Positions 50,363 through 59,498 of a DNA stretch of 59,498 nt are shown here, piece by piece. Under the pieces are notes generated by a model. That model saw nothing but the letters and a program-made list of their open reading frames with translations. It was not told the origin of the DNA and searched no databases. The DNA comes from Nitriliruptoraceae bacterium (GTDB lineage Bacteria; Actinomycetota; Nitriliruptoria; Nitriliruptorales; Nitriliruptoraceae), in assembly GCA_003565155.1 (NCBI GenBank), contig PXDB01000054.1, forward strand, positions 1 through 59,498, given 5' to 3'. The stretch's first letter is position 1. Each line of letters starts with the position of its first letter. A program made the position numbers and the translations under genes.

Positions 50363-51661
50363 ATGGGTGCGACCGCGCTGCCATCGGGGGCGGTGCTCCT
50401 GATCGCGCTGCTGGTCGCTGCCCTGCTCGCCGTTGCGGTGGTCGCATGGCTGGCGTGGCGAGCCGCGCGCCGTCGCGGTCAGGCGCTGGCCGAGGAGCGC
50501 GCCCGGCACGCGTCGACCCGTGACGAGGCGCGGCGGATGGCGGTGCTGGACCTCGCAGCCCGGGGGCTCGCCGGTGCGCGGGACGATGAGGAGATCACCC
50601 GGCTCGCCGGCGCGGCTGCAACCGAACTGCTCGGTGCCAGCAGCACCGTCGTGGTGCTCCGTGCCTCGGACGATCTGCTCGTGAGCCGCACGGCGAGCGA
50701 CGAAGGTGCCGTTGCCGACGTCGATGACACCGACGTCCAGTGGCTCGCCGAACGTGCGCTGCGGCGAGGTGCGACGCTCCGGGCGGAGCGTCGCGATGCC
50801 TCCGAGGGCTCGCCGCAGGAGGGCAGCGCAGCTGGGGCCACCGCGCTGGCCACGCCGCTGCGGGACGCCGAGGTGCTCCTCGGCGCGCTGGTCCTCCGGG
50901 GTCTCCCCGAGGTGTCCCGTCCCAGCGCAACGGACGTCGTGCTCGCGGAACGTCTGGCCGGGCACGTCACCCGGGCGATCGTGCGGGTGCGGCAGGACCG
51001 AGCGGTCCCGCAGCCGCAGCCCGGGCGGTCGGTCGGTGCTGCGACGCAGGGTGCCGGTGACCCGTCCGCACCGCCGGCCAGGCCCGCGCACGCGTCGCAG
51101 CCGGCAGCCGCCGACCGCGGGGCCGCGCGTGACGACACCATCGACCTCACCGACGCACCCGCGGCGCCCGACGTGCCGGCGCCCGACGTGCCGACGCCCG
51201 AGGGCGCGCCGGCACCTCCGAGTGGAACGGTCGTTGACCTCGCCACGCTCGCGCGATCGGCAGCCACGGACGCCCGCGAGCGGGCTGCCGCCGAGGGGGC
51301 GCCTCGGCGGGTGGCCGTGCTGGCCCCGCCACAGGCCCGGCTCACGCAGCCGGAGGGCGCGCTCTCGGGGCTCGTCGACGCGGTGTTCTCGCTGGTCCTC
51401 GAACGCACCGAGCCCGGCAGCAACCTCGCTGTCGAGGTGCTGGGCCTGGGGGGCGGCTGGGAGCTGGTGGTCACCCATGCAGGGGAGCCGATCGAGGAGG
51501 AGGCCCTGGACGCCGCCGGGTTGCCCGCGCGGGTGTCGCGTCTGGGCGGGGCCATCGAGTCAGGGGAGGGCGCCGGCGTCTCTCGGGTGCGCGTGCGCCT
51601 GCCGGAGACCCGTGCGGTTCCCGCCGGCGGTCCCACCACGTCGGCGGCGACCGACACCTGA
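50363..51661 (+). CDS. GAF-domain membrane protein with degenerate HATPase-like domain
   Basis: A 432-residue protein: one membrane helix (AVLLIALLVAALLAVAVVAW), a GAF-like domain (about 55-190; ITRLAGAAATELLGASSTVV, PLRDAEVLLGALVLRGLPEV), and about 90 residues rich in Pro/Ala. The C-terminal 115 residues follow a HATPase pattern (GALSGLVDAVFSLVLERTEP to RLPETRAVP). The N-box Asn and the D-x-G-x-G G1 motif are absent (VVTHAGEPIEEEAL instead), and there is no phospho-His domain. It may be an adaptor derived from a sensor kinase. ATG 50363 is preceded by GGAGG. Confidence 0.65.
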   Translation: MGATALPSGAVLLIALLVAALLAVAVVAWLAWRAARRRGQALAEERARHASTRDEARRMAVLDLAARGLAGARDDEEITRLAGAAATELLGASSTVVVLRASDDLLVSRTASDEGAVADVDDTDVQWLAERALRRGATLRAERRDASEGSPQEGSAAGATALATPLRDAEVLLGALVLRGLPEVSRPSATDVVLAERLAGHVTRAIVRVRQDRAVPQPQPGRSVGAATQGAGDPSAPPARPAHASQPAAADRGAARDDTIDLTDAPAAPDVPAPDVPTPEGAPAPPSGTVVDLATLARSAATDARERAAAEGAPRRVAVLAPPQARLTQPEGALSGLVDAVFSLVLERTEPGSNLAVEVLGLGGGWELVVTHAGEPIEEEALDAAGLPARVSRLGGAIESGEGAGVSRVRVRLPETRAVPAGGPTTSAATDT

Positions 51662-51685
51662 GGCCAGGCGCGGGTGGCTGCGCGG

Positions 51686-52762
51686 TCAGCCGTCGCCGAG
51701 ACGGAAGCCGGCGAGACGCCCAACCGCCGCGATCCGGCGCTCAGCCACGCGGAGCGCGGCCACCTCGGTGCTCACACCTTCGCGGCGCGACACGTCGATG
51801 ATGTGCGACAGGGTCCGGGGGATGACCTCCGCGCGCTGACGGGCCCGGTCGGGGGAGTAGCCCGCCGGATGGAGTTCGTTGGCGACGTTGATCACCCCGC
51901 CGGCGTTGACCACGTAGTCCGGTGCGTACAGCACCCCCCGCTCGTGCAGGTGCTCGGCGTCCGCGGGCCCCGCGAGCTGGTTGTTCGCGCCGCCGCACAC
52001 CACCCTGGCCTGCAACCGGTCGATCGTGGTCGCGTCGAACACCCCGCCCAGCGCGTTGGGTGACAGGACGTCGGCGTCCACCTCGAGCACGTCACGCGGT
52101 TGCACCACCTCGACACCGGGGAGCTCCGCGACCCGGGCGACAGCCTCCGGGTCGATATCGGCGACGCTGACCTTCGCGCCGTCCGCAACGAGGTGCTCGA
52201 CCAGCCGACGTCCCACCTTGCCGAGACCCTGGACGGCGACATGGCGGGCACCGAGCTCCGGTGTGCCGAACGCCGCGGCGCACGCGGCCTCGATGGCGAG
52301 ATGCAGACCGATGGCGGTCAGCTCCCCGGAGTCGCCCGACCCACCCTCCACGGGGTCGGCACCGGTCGCCCAGCGCGTCTCGCGTCGGATCACCGCCATG
52401 TCCGCAGGGGTCGTGCCGATGTCACAGGCCGTGACGTAGCGGCCGCCGAGGCTCGCGATCATCCGGCCGTAGGCGCGCAACAGCGCCTCCGACCGCAGCT
52501 CGCCCGGATCGCCGACGATGACGGCCTTGCCCCCGCCCTGGTCCAGTCCTGCGCACGCCGACTTCAGCGTCATGGCCCGCGACAGGCGGAGCACGTCGTC
52601 CAGGGCCGCCCCGTCATCGGGGTAGGTGCAGAACCGCGTCCCGCCGAGGGCGGGACCGAGCACCGTGGAGTGGATGGCGATGATGCAGCGCAACCCCGTG
52701 GTCTCGTCCTGGCCGAACACCACCTGCTCGTGGCCCTCGAAGCGTCCGAAGATCCGTGACAT
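51686..52762 (-). CDS. Leucine/valine (branched-chain amino acid) dehydrogenase
   Basis: A 358-residue NAD-dependent deaminating dehydrogenase. The N-terminal domain has IFGRFEGHEQVVFGQDE, HSTVLGPALGGTRFCTYPDD and the catalytic Lys in AGLDQGGGKAVIVGDP. The NAD domain has VAVQGLGKVGRRLVEHLVAD and VVCGGANNQLAGPADAEHL. It interconverts branched-chain amino acids and 2-oxo acids in valine/leucine breakdown or branched-chain fatty acid supply. ATG 52762 follows GAGGAG. Substrate (Leu, Val, Phe or Glu) cannot be decided by eye. Confidence 0.9.
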   Translation of the reverse strand: MSRIFGRFEGHEQVVFGQDETTGLRCIIAIHSTVLGPALGGTRFCTYPDDGAALDDVLRLSRAMTLKSACAGLDQGGGKAVIVGDPGELRSEALLRAYGRMIASLGGRYVTACDIGTTPADMAVIRRETRWATGADPVEGGSGDSGELTAIGLHLAIEAACAAAFGTPELGARHVAVQGLGKVGRRLVEHLVADGAKVSVADIDPEAVARVAELPGVEVVQPRDVLEVDADVLSPNALGGVFDATTIDRLQARVVCGGANNQLAGPADAEHLHERGVLYAPDYVVNAGGVINVANELHPAGYSPDRARQRAEVIPRTLSHIIDVSRREGVSTEVAALRVAERRIAAVGRLAGFRLGDG

Positions 52763-52925
52763 CGGCTGCTCCTCTCCCCGCGGTGCCCGGCGAGGGACGG
52801 CGCACCCGCCCACGTCGCCGGTGACGTCGGTCCCCCTGACCGTAGTCGCCCGCCTCGCCGCGGGCGGCGCCGTCCTGCGCTGCCGTCGCTCGCACCGGCT
52901 GGCGCTATCTGGCTACCGTCCCGGC

Positions 52926-53729
52926 ATGCCCGTGCCCCGCGCCCAGCTGAAGGTCTTCGCTCCGCTCACGGCCTTCCCCGAGCCGGAGCAGGCCCGGCTG
53001 CGCGCCGAGGTTGCGGAGGGCCGGGGCCTGTCACGCAGTCGCGCCCACGAGATCGAGGAGCGTCGCCTCCGCGTCGCGCTGCGCACGGGGCGTGCGCCCA
53101 CCTCGCCAGGTGTTGTCCAGGTCCGGCGGGTCGCCGACGAGCTGATGGTCTGTCCCCTGGACCTCGAGACGCGGGCCGGGGTCGCGTGGTCGGTACTGGC
53201 CGCGAGTGCACCCACACCGCTGCTCGATGCGGCCCTGCCGGAACCCGGCGCGAAGACGCGTCTGGAACGCGCGGCGTCCGGGATCCCGCAGGTGCTGGAC
53301 CACCCCTTCCACGCCCCCCTGCACTGGTTCCTGGCCTTCTCCCCCGGTGAGCAGCGGTTCACCGACCCGCCGGAGGGCCGCGGTCCTCGCCTCACGCACC
53401 TGACCACGGTGGGCCAGGCGGCCACCCGCGTGGAGCGCGTCCTGGAGGTCGTCGAGGAGGTCCTGGTCGACGCCGAGGAGGTCGTCCTCGCGCTCGCGGA
53501 GCTCGGGGTGTGGCTCGACGCCTTCGATCCGCTGTCGCTGCTGGAGTTGGACCACGGCACCGCCGCCCGTGCCCGCGGTGCAGCGTCACTGCGGCGCGAC
53601 ACCACCTGCGCCCAGCTCTGGCGCGCCGTCGAGGCGCTCGAGGACGGCGACGACCACGCTGCTGCCGTGGCCTACGCGGCGGCACGGGCCTTCTGGTCGC
53701 GGGAGCGGGCGCTGTCCAGCGCGAGCTGA
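52926..53729 (+). CDS. Conserved-looking protein of unknown function
   Basis: A 267-residue protein beginning LKVFAPLTAFPEPEQARLRA, with an Arg-rich segment (GLSRSRAHEIEERRLRVALR) and DELMVCPLDLETRAGVAWSV. A Trp/Phe-rich core (HAPLHWFLAFSPGEQRFTDP) and a helical C-terminal half with acidic runs (RVLEVVEEVLVDAEEVVLAL) follow. There are no membrane helices or obvious catalytic motifs. The start ATG is consistent with codon use, though its ribosome site is weak. It is divergent from the amino-acid dehydrogenase. I cannot assign a function. Confidence 0.7.
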   Translation: MPVPRAQLKVFAPLTAFPEPEQARLRAEVAEGRGLSRSRAHEIEERRLRVALRTGRAPTSPGVVQVRRVADELMVCPLDLETRAGVAWSVLAASAPTPLLDAALPEPGAKTRLERAASGIPQVLDHPFHAPLHWFLAFSPGEQRFTDPPEGRGPRLTHLTTVGQAATRVERVLEVVEEVLVDAEEVVLALAELGVWLDAFDPLSLLELDHGTAARARGAASLRRDTTCAQLWRAVEALEDGDDHAAAVAYAAARAFWSRERALSSAS

Positions 53730-53765
53730 GCCCCGTCACAGCTGGCGGCGCCCTCCACGTCGGTG

Positions 53766-54785
53766 TCACGTCGCCCGGTGGGTGAGCGCGCGCGTGCCAC
53801 CGGCGATCGCTCGGTGCAGCACCTCGGGGGTGATGTTGCCGCCGGACAGCACCACCCCGACCCGACGGCCACGAACGTCGATGCCGCCGGCGAGGACCGC
53901 CGCCAGCGCCGACGCCCCGGAAGGCTCCACGACCTGCTTGGTGATCGCCGCCAGCTCCGCCACCGCGGCCAGCACGGTCGCGTCATCCACCCCGATGATG
54001 CGGTCGACGAGGGAGCGCAGCACCGCCAGCGGCAGGTGCCCCACCGCGGTGGTCTGCTGGCCGTCGAGCAGCGTGCGCGGCACGTCGACCTCGACCACCT
54101 CGCCCGCCGCGAGGGCGTCCCGCGCGGCCCGCCGTGCCGCCGGTTCGACCCCGACGATCTCGAGGGCGCCGGTCGCAGCCGTCACGGCGACAGCGCACCC
54201 GGACAGCAACCCGCCGCCGCCGACGGGGACCACCAGCAGGTCGAGGTCGGGCACCTGCTGCACGAGCTCACGGCCGACGGTGCCCTGTCCGGCCATCACC
54301 TCCGCGTGGTCGAAGGGTGGGAGGACGGTGGCACCACGATCCTCGGCGAGAGCCGCACCGATCGCCGCCCGGTCCTCGCCGTAGCGGTCGTAGGTCACCA
54401 CCTCGGCGCCGTACCTGCGGGTCGCGCGCAGCTTCACGTCGGGGGCGTCGGTGGGCATCACCAGGGTGGCGGGCACCTCGTGGAGCGCCGCCGCCAGGGC
54501 GATCGCCTGCGCGTGGTTGCCGGACGAGAAGGCGACCACACCCCGGCGGCGGGTGGCCGCGTCCAGGGCGGCGACGGCGTTGTAGGCCCCCCGGAACTTG
54601 AACGCGCCGACGCGTTGGAGGTGCTCGGCCTTGCAGAACAGCCGCCCCCCGGTGGCCTCGTCCCACAGCCGCGATGTCAGGACCGGGGTGCGGTGCGCGA
54701 TCCCGTGGAGACGGGACGCGGCCCGTGCGACGTCGTCGGCGTCGATCGGCAGGTCGGCGACGACCGACCCCTCGCACGCCCCCAC
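53766..54785 (-). CDS. Threonine/serine dehydratase (PLP-dependent)
   Basis: A 339-residue enzyme of the fold-type II PLP family. The PLP Lys is in LQRVGAFKFRGAYNAVAALD, SSGNHAQAIALAAALHEVPA is the loop at the cofactor, and VVPVGGGGLLSGCAVAVT is the phosphate loop. It lacks the regulatory ACT domain of full IlvA, so it resembles catabolic TdcB or serine racemase. It deaminates threonine to 2-oxobutyrate (or serine to pyruvate). GTG 54785 is the start; the gene lies 8 bases after the preceding minus-strand gene, so they may be co-transcribed. Confidence 0.88.
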   Translation of the reverse strand: MGACEGSVVADLPIDADDVARAASRLHGIAHRTPVLTSRLWDEATGGRLFCKAEHLQRVGAFKFRGAYNAVAALDAATRRRGVVAFSSGNHAQAIALAAALHEVPATLVMPTDAPDVKLRATRRYGAEVVTYDRYGEDRAAIGAALAEDRGATVLPPFDHAEVMAGQGTVGRELVQQVPDLDLLVVPVGGGGLLSGCAVAVTAATGALEIVGVEPAARRAARDALAAGEVVEVDVPRTLLDGQQTTAVGHLPLAVLRSLVDRIIGVDDATVLAAVAELAAITKQVVEPSGASALAAVLAGGIDVRGRRVGVVLSGGNITPEVLHRAIAGGTRALTHRAT

Positions 54786-54793
54786 CCCGGCGC

Positions 54794-55264
54794 TCAGTAG
54801 ATCCCGAGGGCGTCGCGGATGTCGTCCGCCACCGCCGGGGAGGTCAGCGACTGCACGGTGCGCAGCCGGTAACGGCGCTCGCTGTCGGTGCCCTCGGCCA
54901 CCCAGCCGTGGGCGCCCTCACGCAGCAACTCCGCCGCCGTCGCCGCGATGTCGTCGCGCCCCAGGTAGCGACCGAGGTCGCTGAGGTCGCTCAGCGCCGC
55001 GAGCCGGGCCTCCTCGTCGCCGACGTCGGCGGCGTAGGCCTCGACCAGCAGCGAGGGAGCCTGCGGGTCGTCGCTGAGACAGAGCTGTGCGGTGTGCATG
55101 GCCATGTTCAGCTGGCGTTCGAGGTGGGCCGTGCGCGTGAAGGACGCCAGTCGGACGGCGCGGTCCGGTCCCGGTTCCTCCTTCTCGAAGGCGCGGAACT
55201 CCTTGCGCAGGTCACGGACCCGCTGATCCGGGGTGACGGGCTTGTTGCTGGCGTTCGCTGCCAC
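54794..55264 (-). CDS. Small soluble protein of unknown function
   Basis: A 156-residue hydrophilic, mostly helical protein: charged N-terminal helices (TPDQRVRDLRKEFRAFEKEE), the middle AHLERQLNMAMHTAQLCLSD, and LGRYLGRDDIAATAAELLRE. It has no membrane helix or known motif. The GTG start at 55264 opens MAANASNKPV. It lies upstream of the dehydratase gene and downstream of a lipoprotein gene, all on the minus strand. I recognise no family. Confidence 0.65.
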   Translation of the reverse strand: MAANASNKPVTPDQRVRDLRKEFRAFEKEEPGPDRAVRLASFTRTAHLERQLNMAMHTAQLCLSDDPQAPSLLVEAYAADVGDEEARLAALSDLSDLGRYLGRDDIAATAAELLREGAHGWVAEGTDSERRYRLRTVQSLTSPAVADDIRDALGIY

Positions 55265-55362
55265 CGACGTGCTCCTGCGGGCGCTGCGGGGACCGGGCTG
55301 TACGGGTCACGCTACTCGTCGGCGCGGTGCCACCGCCGGTGCGCTCCTCCGGACGGCCATGG

Positions 55363-55731
55363 TCAGGGGGGATCGCACAGCTCGACGGTGCGCGCCCGCA
55401 GCTCCTCCGCCGCCGCCTCCAAGGCCGGGTCCCGCAGCTCCGCGTCTCCCTCCGCGGCGGCGACCTCCAGCAGGTCCACCACCTGGCGGGCCTGCGGCTC
55501 GAGATCGTCGGGCGCCTGGGCGAGCACCTCGTCCGCGGCCTCACGTGCGGTCACCGGCGACCCGGACTCGATCGCGGTGGTGGCGCGCGTGATCGCCAGG
55601 CAGAACCGTGCCCGGTCGGTCAGCTCCTGGGTCTGGGTCCGCAGCTCGTCCACCCGCGTGTCCAGGTCCGCGCAGCCGCTGAGGGTGGCCAGCAGCATGA
55701 CGGCGGGCAGCAGCAGGATCCAGCGAGGCAT
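55363..55731 (-). CDS. Small lipoprotein, mostly helical
   Basis: A 122-residue exported protein with a lipoprotein signal ([20 protein letters not shown], Cys 20 lipidated). The mature part is one long helical region with charged, coiled-coil-like repeats ([20 protein letters not shown]) and ends in a second cysteine. Such short helical lipoproteins are common in actinomycetes and of unknown role. ATG 55731 is chosen because the signal peptide begins there; a longer frame upstream is low-complexity. Confidence 0.7.
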   Translation of the reverse strand: MPRWILLLPAVMLLATLSGCADLDTRVDELRTQTQELTDRARFCLAITRATTAIESGSPVTAREAADEVLAQAPDDLEPQARQVVDLLEVAAAEGDAELRDPALEAAAEELRARTVELCDPP

Positions 55732-55910
55732 CCACCAACGGTACCTGGCCGGAGGTCGTCCGACCCATGCCCGGGCCGGCACGGGCCCCGGCGCGGCCCG
55801 TGCGGACCGGTTACCGTTGCCACCCCGGCGGTCAACGGCAGCACGTAGGCACCCACACGCCGCACTCCTCCCGCTCCGTCCGCCGCCGGCCCGTCCTCCA
55901 GGAGGCCCCC

Positions 55911-58658
55911 GTGGCGAACACCGACCAGCCGATCATCACCGATGGGATCCCCGCCCAGTACCCGGATGTCGACGAGATCGAGACCCGCGAGTGGCTCGAG
56001 TCCTTCGACGCCGTGGTGGAGGAGCACGGCGCCACCCGGGGCCGGTTCCTGCTGCTGAAGGTGCTGCAGCGGGCGCGGGAGGCCAACATCGGCATCCCGT
56101 CGCTGACCACCACCGACTACATCAACACCATCCCGCCGGAGCGCGAGCCGGAGTTCCCCGGCGACGAGGCGCTCGAGAAGCGCATCCGGCGCCACATCCG
56201 CTGGAACGCCGCGGTGATGGTCCATCGCACCAACGTGCGCAACGGGACCGGTGGCCACATCGGCACCTACGCCTCCGCCGCCTCGCTCTACGAGGTCGGC
56301 TTCAACCACTTCTTCCGTGGCCACGATGCACCGGGCGGCGCGGACCACGTCTTCTTCCAGGGGCACGCCTCCCCGGGCATCTACTCCCGCGCCTTCCTCG
56401 AGGGGCGGCTGAACGAGGCCCAGCTCGACCGCTTCCGCACCGAGGTGGAGGACGGTGGGCTCTCCTCCTACCCCCACCCGCGGCTGATGCCGGAGTTCTG
56501 GGAGTTCCCGTCCGTCTCCATGGGGCTCGGCCCGCTCAACGCGATCTACCAGGCGCGCTTCAACCGCTACCTGCACAACCGCGGCTTCAAGGACACCTCG
56601 GACCAGCACGTATGGTTCTTCGGTGGCGACGGGGAGACCGCGGAGCCGGAGTCGCTGGGTGCCCTGGCGGTCGCGTCGCGTGAGGGGCTCGACAACCTCA
56701 CCTTCGTCGTCAACTGCAACCTCCAGCAGCTCGACGGCCCCGTGCGCGGGAACGGCAAGATCATCCAGGAGCTCGAAGGGGTGTTCCGCGGCGCCGGATG
56801 GAACGTCATCAAGGTCATCTGGGGACGCGAGTGGGACGAGTTGCTCGCCCTCGACGTGGACGGCGCGCTGGTCAGGCGGATGAACGAGGTCCCCGACGGC
56901 CAGATGCAGACATACACCGCGAAGGGCGTGCCCTTCGTGCGCGAGGACTTCTTCGGCGCCGACGAGAAGCTCAAGGCGATCGCCGACCGCTACACCGACG
57001 ACCAGCTCGCCCTGCTGACCCGCGGTGGCCACGACTACCGCAAGGTCTACGCGGCCTTCAAGGCGGCCACGGAGACCACCGGCGCGCCCACGGTCATCCT
57101 CGCCCAGACCGTCAAGGGTTGGACGCTGGGCCCGGACTTCGAGGCCCGCAACGCCGTGCACCAGATGAAGAAGCTGTCCGCGGCAGCGCTGAAGTCGTTC
57201 CGCGACCGCCTGGAGTTCGACGTCAGCGACGAGGAACTCGAGGGGGACCTGCCGCCCTACATCCACCCGGGCGAGGACAGCGAGGTGGCGAGCTACCTCA
57301 AGGAGCGCCGTGCGGAGCTCGGCGGCTTCGTCCCGGAGCGGCGCGTCTCCTACCCCTCCCTGGAGCTACCGGACCGCGGCGTGTACGACGCCTACAAGCA
57401 GGGCGGTGGCAACCAGGACATCGCGACGACGATGGTGCTGGTGCGCCTGTTCAAGGACCTGCTGCGCAAGGGCGACGTCGGCAAACGCATCGTGCCGATC
57501 ATCCCCGACGAGGCCCGCACCTTCGGGATGGACTCCTGGTTCCCCACCGCCAAGATCTACGACCGCCACGGCCAGACCTACGAGCCCGTCGACCGTGAGC
57601 TGCTGCTCAGCTACAAGCAGGCCACGGACGGCCAGATCATCCACGAGGGCATCACCGAGGCCGGCTCGATGGGCACCTTCCACGCCGCGGGCACGAGCTT
57701 CGCCACCCACGGCCAGCCGATGATCCCCCTCTACATCTTCTACTCGATGTTCGGCTTCCAGCGCACCGCCGACCTCATCTGGTCCGCGGCCGACCAGCGC
57801 GCCCGCGGCTTCATGGTCGGTGCCACCGCCGGGGGGACCACCCTCAACGGTGAGGGCCTGCAGCACCAGGATCGCCACTCGCTGTTGATCGCCCAGTCCA
57901 ACCCGGGTGTGGAGGCCTACGACCCCGCCTTCGGCTACGAGATCGCGGTGCTCGTCGAGGACGGTCTCAAGCGGATGTACGGCGGCGAGGACGGCGCCGG
58001 TGAGGACGTCATCTACTACCTCACCGTCTACAACGAGCCGATCCCGCAGCCGGCCCTGCCCGACCACGTCGACGAGCAGGACATCGTGTCGGGGATGTAC
58101 CGGTTCAGCGAGGGCCCTGGCGGGGAGTACACCGCCCACATCCTGTCCTCGGGGACCATCATGAACGAGGCCATCAAGGCCCAGCAGCTGCTCAAGGACG
58201 ACTGGAACGTCTCCGCCGACGTGTGGTCCGCTCCGGGGTGGAACCGCTTGCTGCGTGACGGTGCCGCGGCCGAGGCCTGGAACCGCACCAACCCGGGCAA
58301 GGACAAGCACGTCCCACACGTCCGCCGGATCCTCGAGGAGGCCGGGACGCACGGTCGTCCCCACGTGGCGGTCAGCGACTGGATGCGGGCGACCCCCTTC
58401 CAGATCTCCGACTGGATCCCCGGCCCCTACGCGGTGCTCGGGACCGACGGGTTCGGTCGGGCGGACACCCGGTCGGCGCTCCGCCGCTTCCACCGCATCG
58501 ACGCCGCCTCCACCGCCTACTGCGTGCTGGCGGAGCTCGTGAAGCTCGGCGAGATGGACGAGGCGGTCCTGCACGAGGCCATCGAGCGTTACGACCTGGA
58601 CTTCGACCGGGTGCCGTTCTTCGGCCAGCCCGGTGCCACCGACGACCGGACCCGTTGA
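55911..58658 (+). CDS. aceE: Pyruvate dehydrogenase E1 component (homodimeric)
   Basis: A 915-residue thiamin-diphosphate enzyme starting the pyruvate dehydrogenase reaction. Features: [20 protein letters not shown], the ThDP motif [14 protein letters not shown] with [20 protein letters not shown], and [20 protein letters not shown] in the pyrimidine domain. These match the large homodimeric E1 of actinomycetes and gamma-proteobacteria rather than the alpha/beta type. GTG 55911 follows AGGAGG. E2 and E3 genes are not in the window. The last eight codons and stop lie in a 48-base-period direct repeat. Confidence 0.96.
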   Translation: MANTDQPIITDGIPAQYPDVDEIETREWLESFDAVVEEHGATRGRFLLLKVLQRAREANIGIPSLTTTDYINTIPPEREPEFPGDEALEKRIRRHIRWNAAVMVHRTNVRNGTGGHIGTYASAASLYEVGFNHFFRGHDAPGGADHVFFQGHASPGIYSRAFLEGRLNEAQLDRFRTEVEDGGLSSYPHPRLMPEFWEFPSVSMGLGPLNAIYQARFNRYLHNRGFKDTSDQHVWFFGGDGETAEPESLGALAVASREGLDNLTFVVNCNLQQLDGPVRGNGKIIQELEGVFRGAGWNVIKVIWGREWDELLALDVDGALVRRMNEVPDGQMQTYTAKGVPFVREDFFGADEKLKAIADRYTDDQLALLTRGGHDYRKVYAAFKAATETTGAPTVILAQTVKGWTLGPDFEARNAVHQMKKLSAAALKSFRDRLEFDVSDEELEGDLPPYIHPGEDSEVASYLKERRAELGGFVPERRVSYPSLELPDRGVYDAYKQGGGNQDIATTMVLVRLFKDLLRKGDVGKRIVPIIPDEARTFGMDSWFPTAKIYDRHGQTYEPVDRELLLSYKQATDGQIIHEGITEAGSMGTFHAAGTSFATHGQPMIPLYIFYSMFGFQRTADLIWSAADQRARGFMVGATAGGTTLNGEGLQHQDRHSLLIAQSNPGVEAYDPAFGYEIAVLVEDGLKRMYGGEDGAGEDVIYYLTVYNEPIPQPALPDHVDEQDIVSGMYRFSEGPGGEYTAHILSSGTIMNEAIKAQQLLKDDWNVSADVWSAPGWNRLLRDGAAAEAWNRTNPGKDKHVPHVRRILEEAGTHGRPHVAVSDWMRATPFQISDWIPGPYAVLGTDGFGRADTRSALRRFHRIDAASTAYCVLAELVKLGEMDEAVLHEAIERYDLDFDRVPFFGQPGATDDRTR

Positions 58659-58705
58659 GCGCAGGCCCGCGAGGCGACCGGCGACACCGACGACCGGACC
58701 CGCTG
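58637..58705 (+). repeat. 21-bp direct repeat spanning the aceE stop region
   Basis: CACCGACGACCGGACCCG then YTG occurs at 58637-58657 and 58685-58705 (one base different, 48 bases apart, same frame). The first copy encodes the final TDDRTR of AceE and the start of its stop; the second would repeat those residues but reads through to Cys. Confidence 0.8.
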
Positions 58706-58770
58706 CACGTGGTCCGGTGATCCGACAGACGACCCCGGTCGCACGGGCGACCACGACACAGGAGCGACCC

Positions 58771-59199
58771 ATGACGGCACGGACCTCTTCCGCACGTTGG
58801 CACGGCGACCTCAAGCAGGGCAACGGCACGATGGCGCTGGGCAGCGGTGCCTTCTCCGGCGAGTACTCCTTCGTCTCGCGCTTCGAGGAGGGCCCCGGCA
58901 CCAACCCGGAGGAGCTGCTGGCCGCGGCGCACGCCGGGTGCTTCTCCATGGCGTTGTCCAACCTGTTGGCCCAGGACGGGACGCCGCCGACCGCGGTCGA
59001 GACCGAGGCAACCGTCCACCTCGAGCGGGTCGACGGCGCACCCACCATCACCCGCGTGGTGCTCGCCACCGTCGGTGAGGTCCCCGGGATCGACGAGGCC
59101 ACCTTCGTCGAGAAGGCGGAGACCGCCAAGGGCGCCTGCCCGGTGTCGAAGCTGTTCGCCGGGGCACAGATCGAGCTCGAGGTCACCTTCAAGGGCTGA
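58771..59199 (+). CDS. OsmC/Ohr-family peroxide-resistance protein
   Basis: A 142-residue thiol peroxidase of the OsmC family that reduces organic hydroperoxides. The two catalytic cysteines are in [15 protein letters not shown] (also the family motif) and [15 protein letters not shown]. The N-terminal [20 protein letters not shown] and [10 protein letters not shown] are typical. ATG 58771 is preceded by AGGAG. OsmC and Ohr subgroups differ in details I cannot fully judge; the sequence favours OsmC. Confidence 0.92.
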   Translation: MTARTSSARWHGDLKQGNGTMALGSGAFSGEYSFVSRFEEGPGTNPEELLAAAHAGCFSMALSNLLAQDGTPPTAVETEATVHLERVDGAPTITRVVLATVGEVPGIDEATFVEKAETAKGACPVSKLFAGAQIELEVTFKG

Positions 59200-59371
59200 G
59201 CTCGCGCGCCTGTCCACACGCCCGGTGACCGCGTCGGCCCGCCGCTGCCAGCGAACCGCTACCCTTCCCAGCGTCAGAAGCGCTCCGGGACCACCCGGGG
59301 TGCGCGGTTCACCAGGTCGGCCAGCACGCGCACGAGGCGCGGCGGCCGCCGATACACGGAAGATGCAACAG

Positions 59372-59498
59372 ATGCCCAGCGGCACCGTCAAGTGGTTCAA
59401 CGCGGACAAGGGTTACGGCTTCATCCAGCCGGATGAGGGCGGCGACGACCTCTTCGTCCACTTCTCCGCCATCAACGTTCAGGGGTACAAGACCCTCG
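59372..59498 (+). CDS. CspA-family cold-shock protein (3' truncated)
   Basis: The first 42 residues of a cold-shock nucleic-acid chaperone: [20 protein letters not shown], with RNP1 (KGYGFI) and RNP2 (DLFVHF), then [11 protein letters not shown]. The gene runs past the window end. ATG 59372 has GGAAG nine bases before it; ATG 59363 is in frame but too close to that site. A 172-base leader separates it from the OsmC gene, as in other csp genes with long untranslated leaders. Confidence 0.93.
   Translation, partial: MPSGTVKWFNADKGYGFIQPDEGGDDLFVHFSAINVQGYKTL

Noticed and set aside
1..59498. tRNA or rRNA genes
   Set aside because: Gaps were read on both strands for cloverleaf landmarks and conserved rRNA segments; none was recognised, though a covariance-model search was not possible here.

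Overview
The window is very GC-rich (roughly 70% or more by eye), almost fully coding, with frequent GTG starts and many 4-base stop/start overlaps. Gene content suggests a deep-branching actinomycete: homodimeric AceE, three-subunit FGAM synthase (PurS/PurQ/PurL), a DasR/NagR-like GntR regulator beside nagA, Tad-type pilus genes and an AbiEi/DUF559-like protein. Proteins resemble those of Nitriliruptoria (Egibacter, Nitriliruptor, Euzebya relatives), but that placement is inference from memory. I found no rRNA, tRNA, CRISPR array, transposase or phage gene.

Layout. 1-3061: the 3' end of a Tad/Flp pilus operon (tadB end, tadC, a pilin-like peptide, two TadE-like proteins and a TadG-like protein). 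3062-6285: accessory stretch with GC-rich tandem repeats, an aldo/keto reductase, a higBA toxin-antitoxin pair, a small exported protein and an AAA-ATPase remnant with an internal deletion. 6286-9865 (minus): three translationally coupled genes (unknown protein, MoxR ATPase, metallopeptidase-like/VWA protein) behind a promoter overlapped by a LexA-box-like palindrome. 10142-15225: a ThrE-type exporter, then an amino-sugar module (SIS isomerase, nagA) divergent from a GntR/UTRA regulator, with two dre-like operators between. 15287-21017: CoA-transferase, cupin, beta-carbonic anhydrase, Lrp regulator divergent from ornithine aminotransferase, a small membrane protein and deoC. 21239-27478: pyruvate carboxylase, a response regulator and a multi-PAS histidine kinase.

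27611-49441 is a dispersed purine-biosynthesis region: purS, purQ, purL, purK, purE, purF and purM, interleaved with membrane proteins, an Xre/DUF2975 pair, a NarL-type two-component pair, B12-dependent methionine synthase and an AbiEi/DUF559-like protein. Together PurF, PurSQL, PurM, PurK and PurE cover PRPP to phosphoribosylamine, FGAR to FGAM to AIR, and AIR to CAIR. purD, purN, purC, purB and purH are not here.

49597-59498: a lipoprotein, a GAF protein with a degenerate HATPase-like domain, branched-chain amino-acid dehydrogenase, several unknowns, threonine dehydratase, aceE, an OsmC-family protein and the start of a cold-shock protein.

There is no obvious defence island. The most interesting signals are regulatory or structural: the LexA-like box over the MoxR/VWA operon promoter, paired dre-like operators, a purK-purE inverted repeat with two exclusive folds, a NarL-type kinase that appears to lack its second dimerisation helix, and recurrent short repeats that duplicate gene 3' ends or sit in protein linkers.
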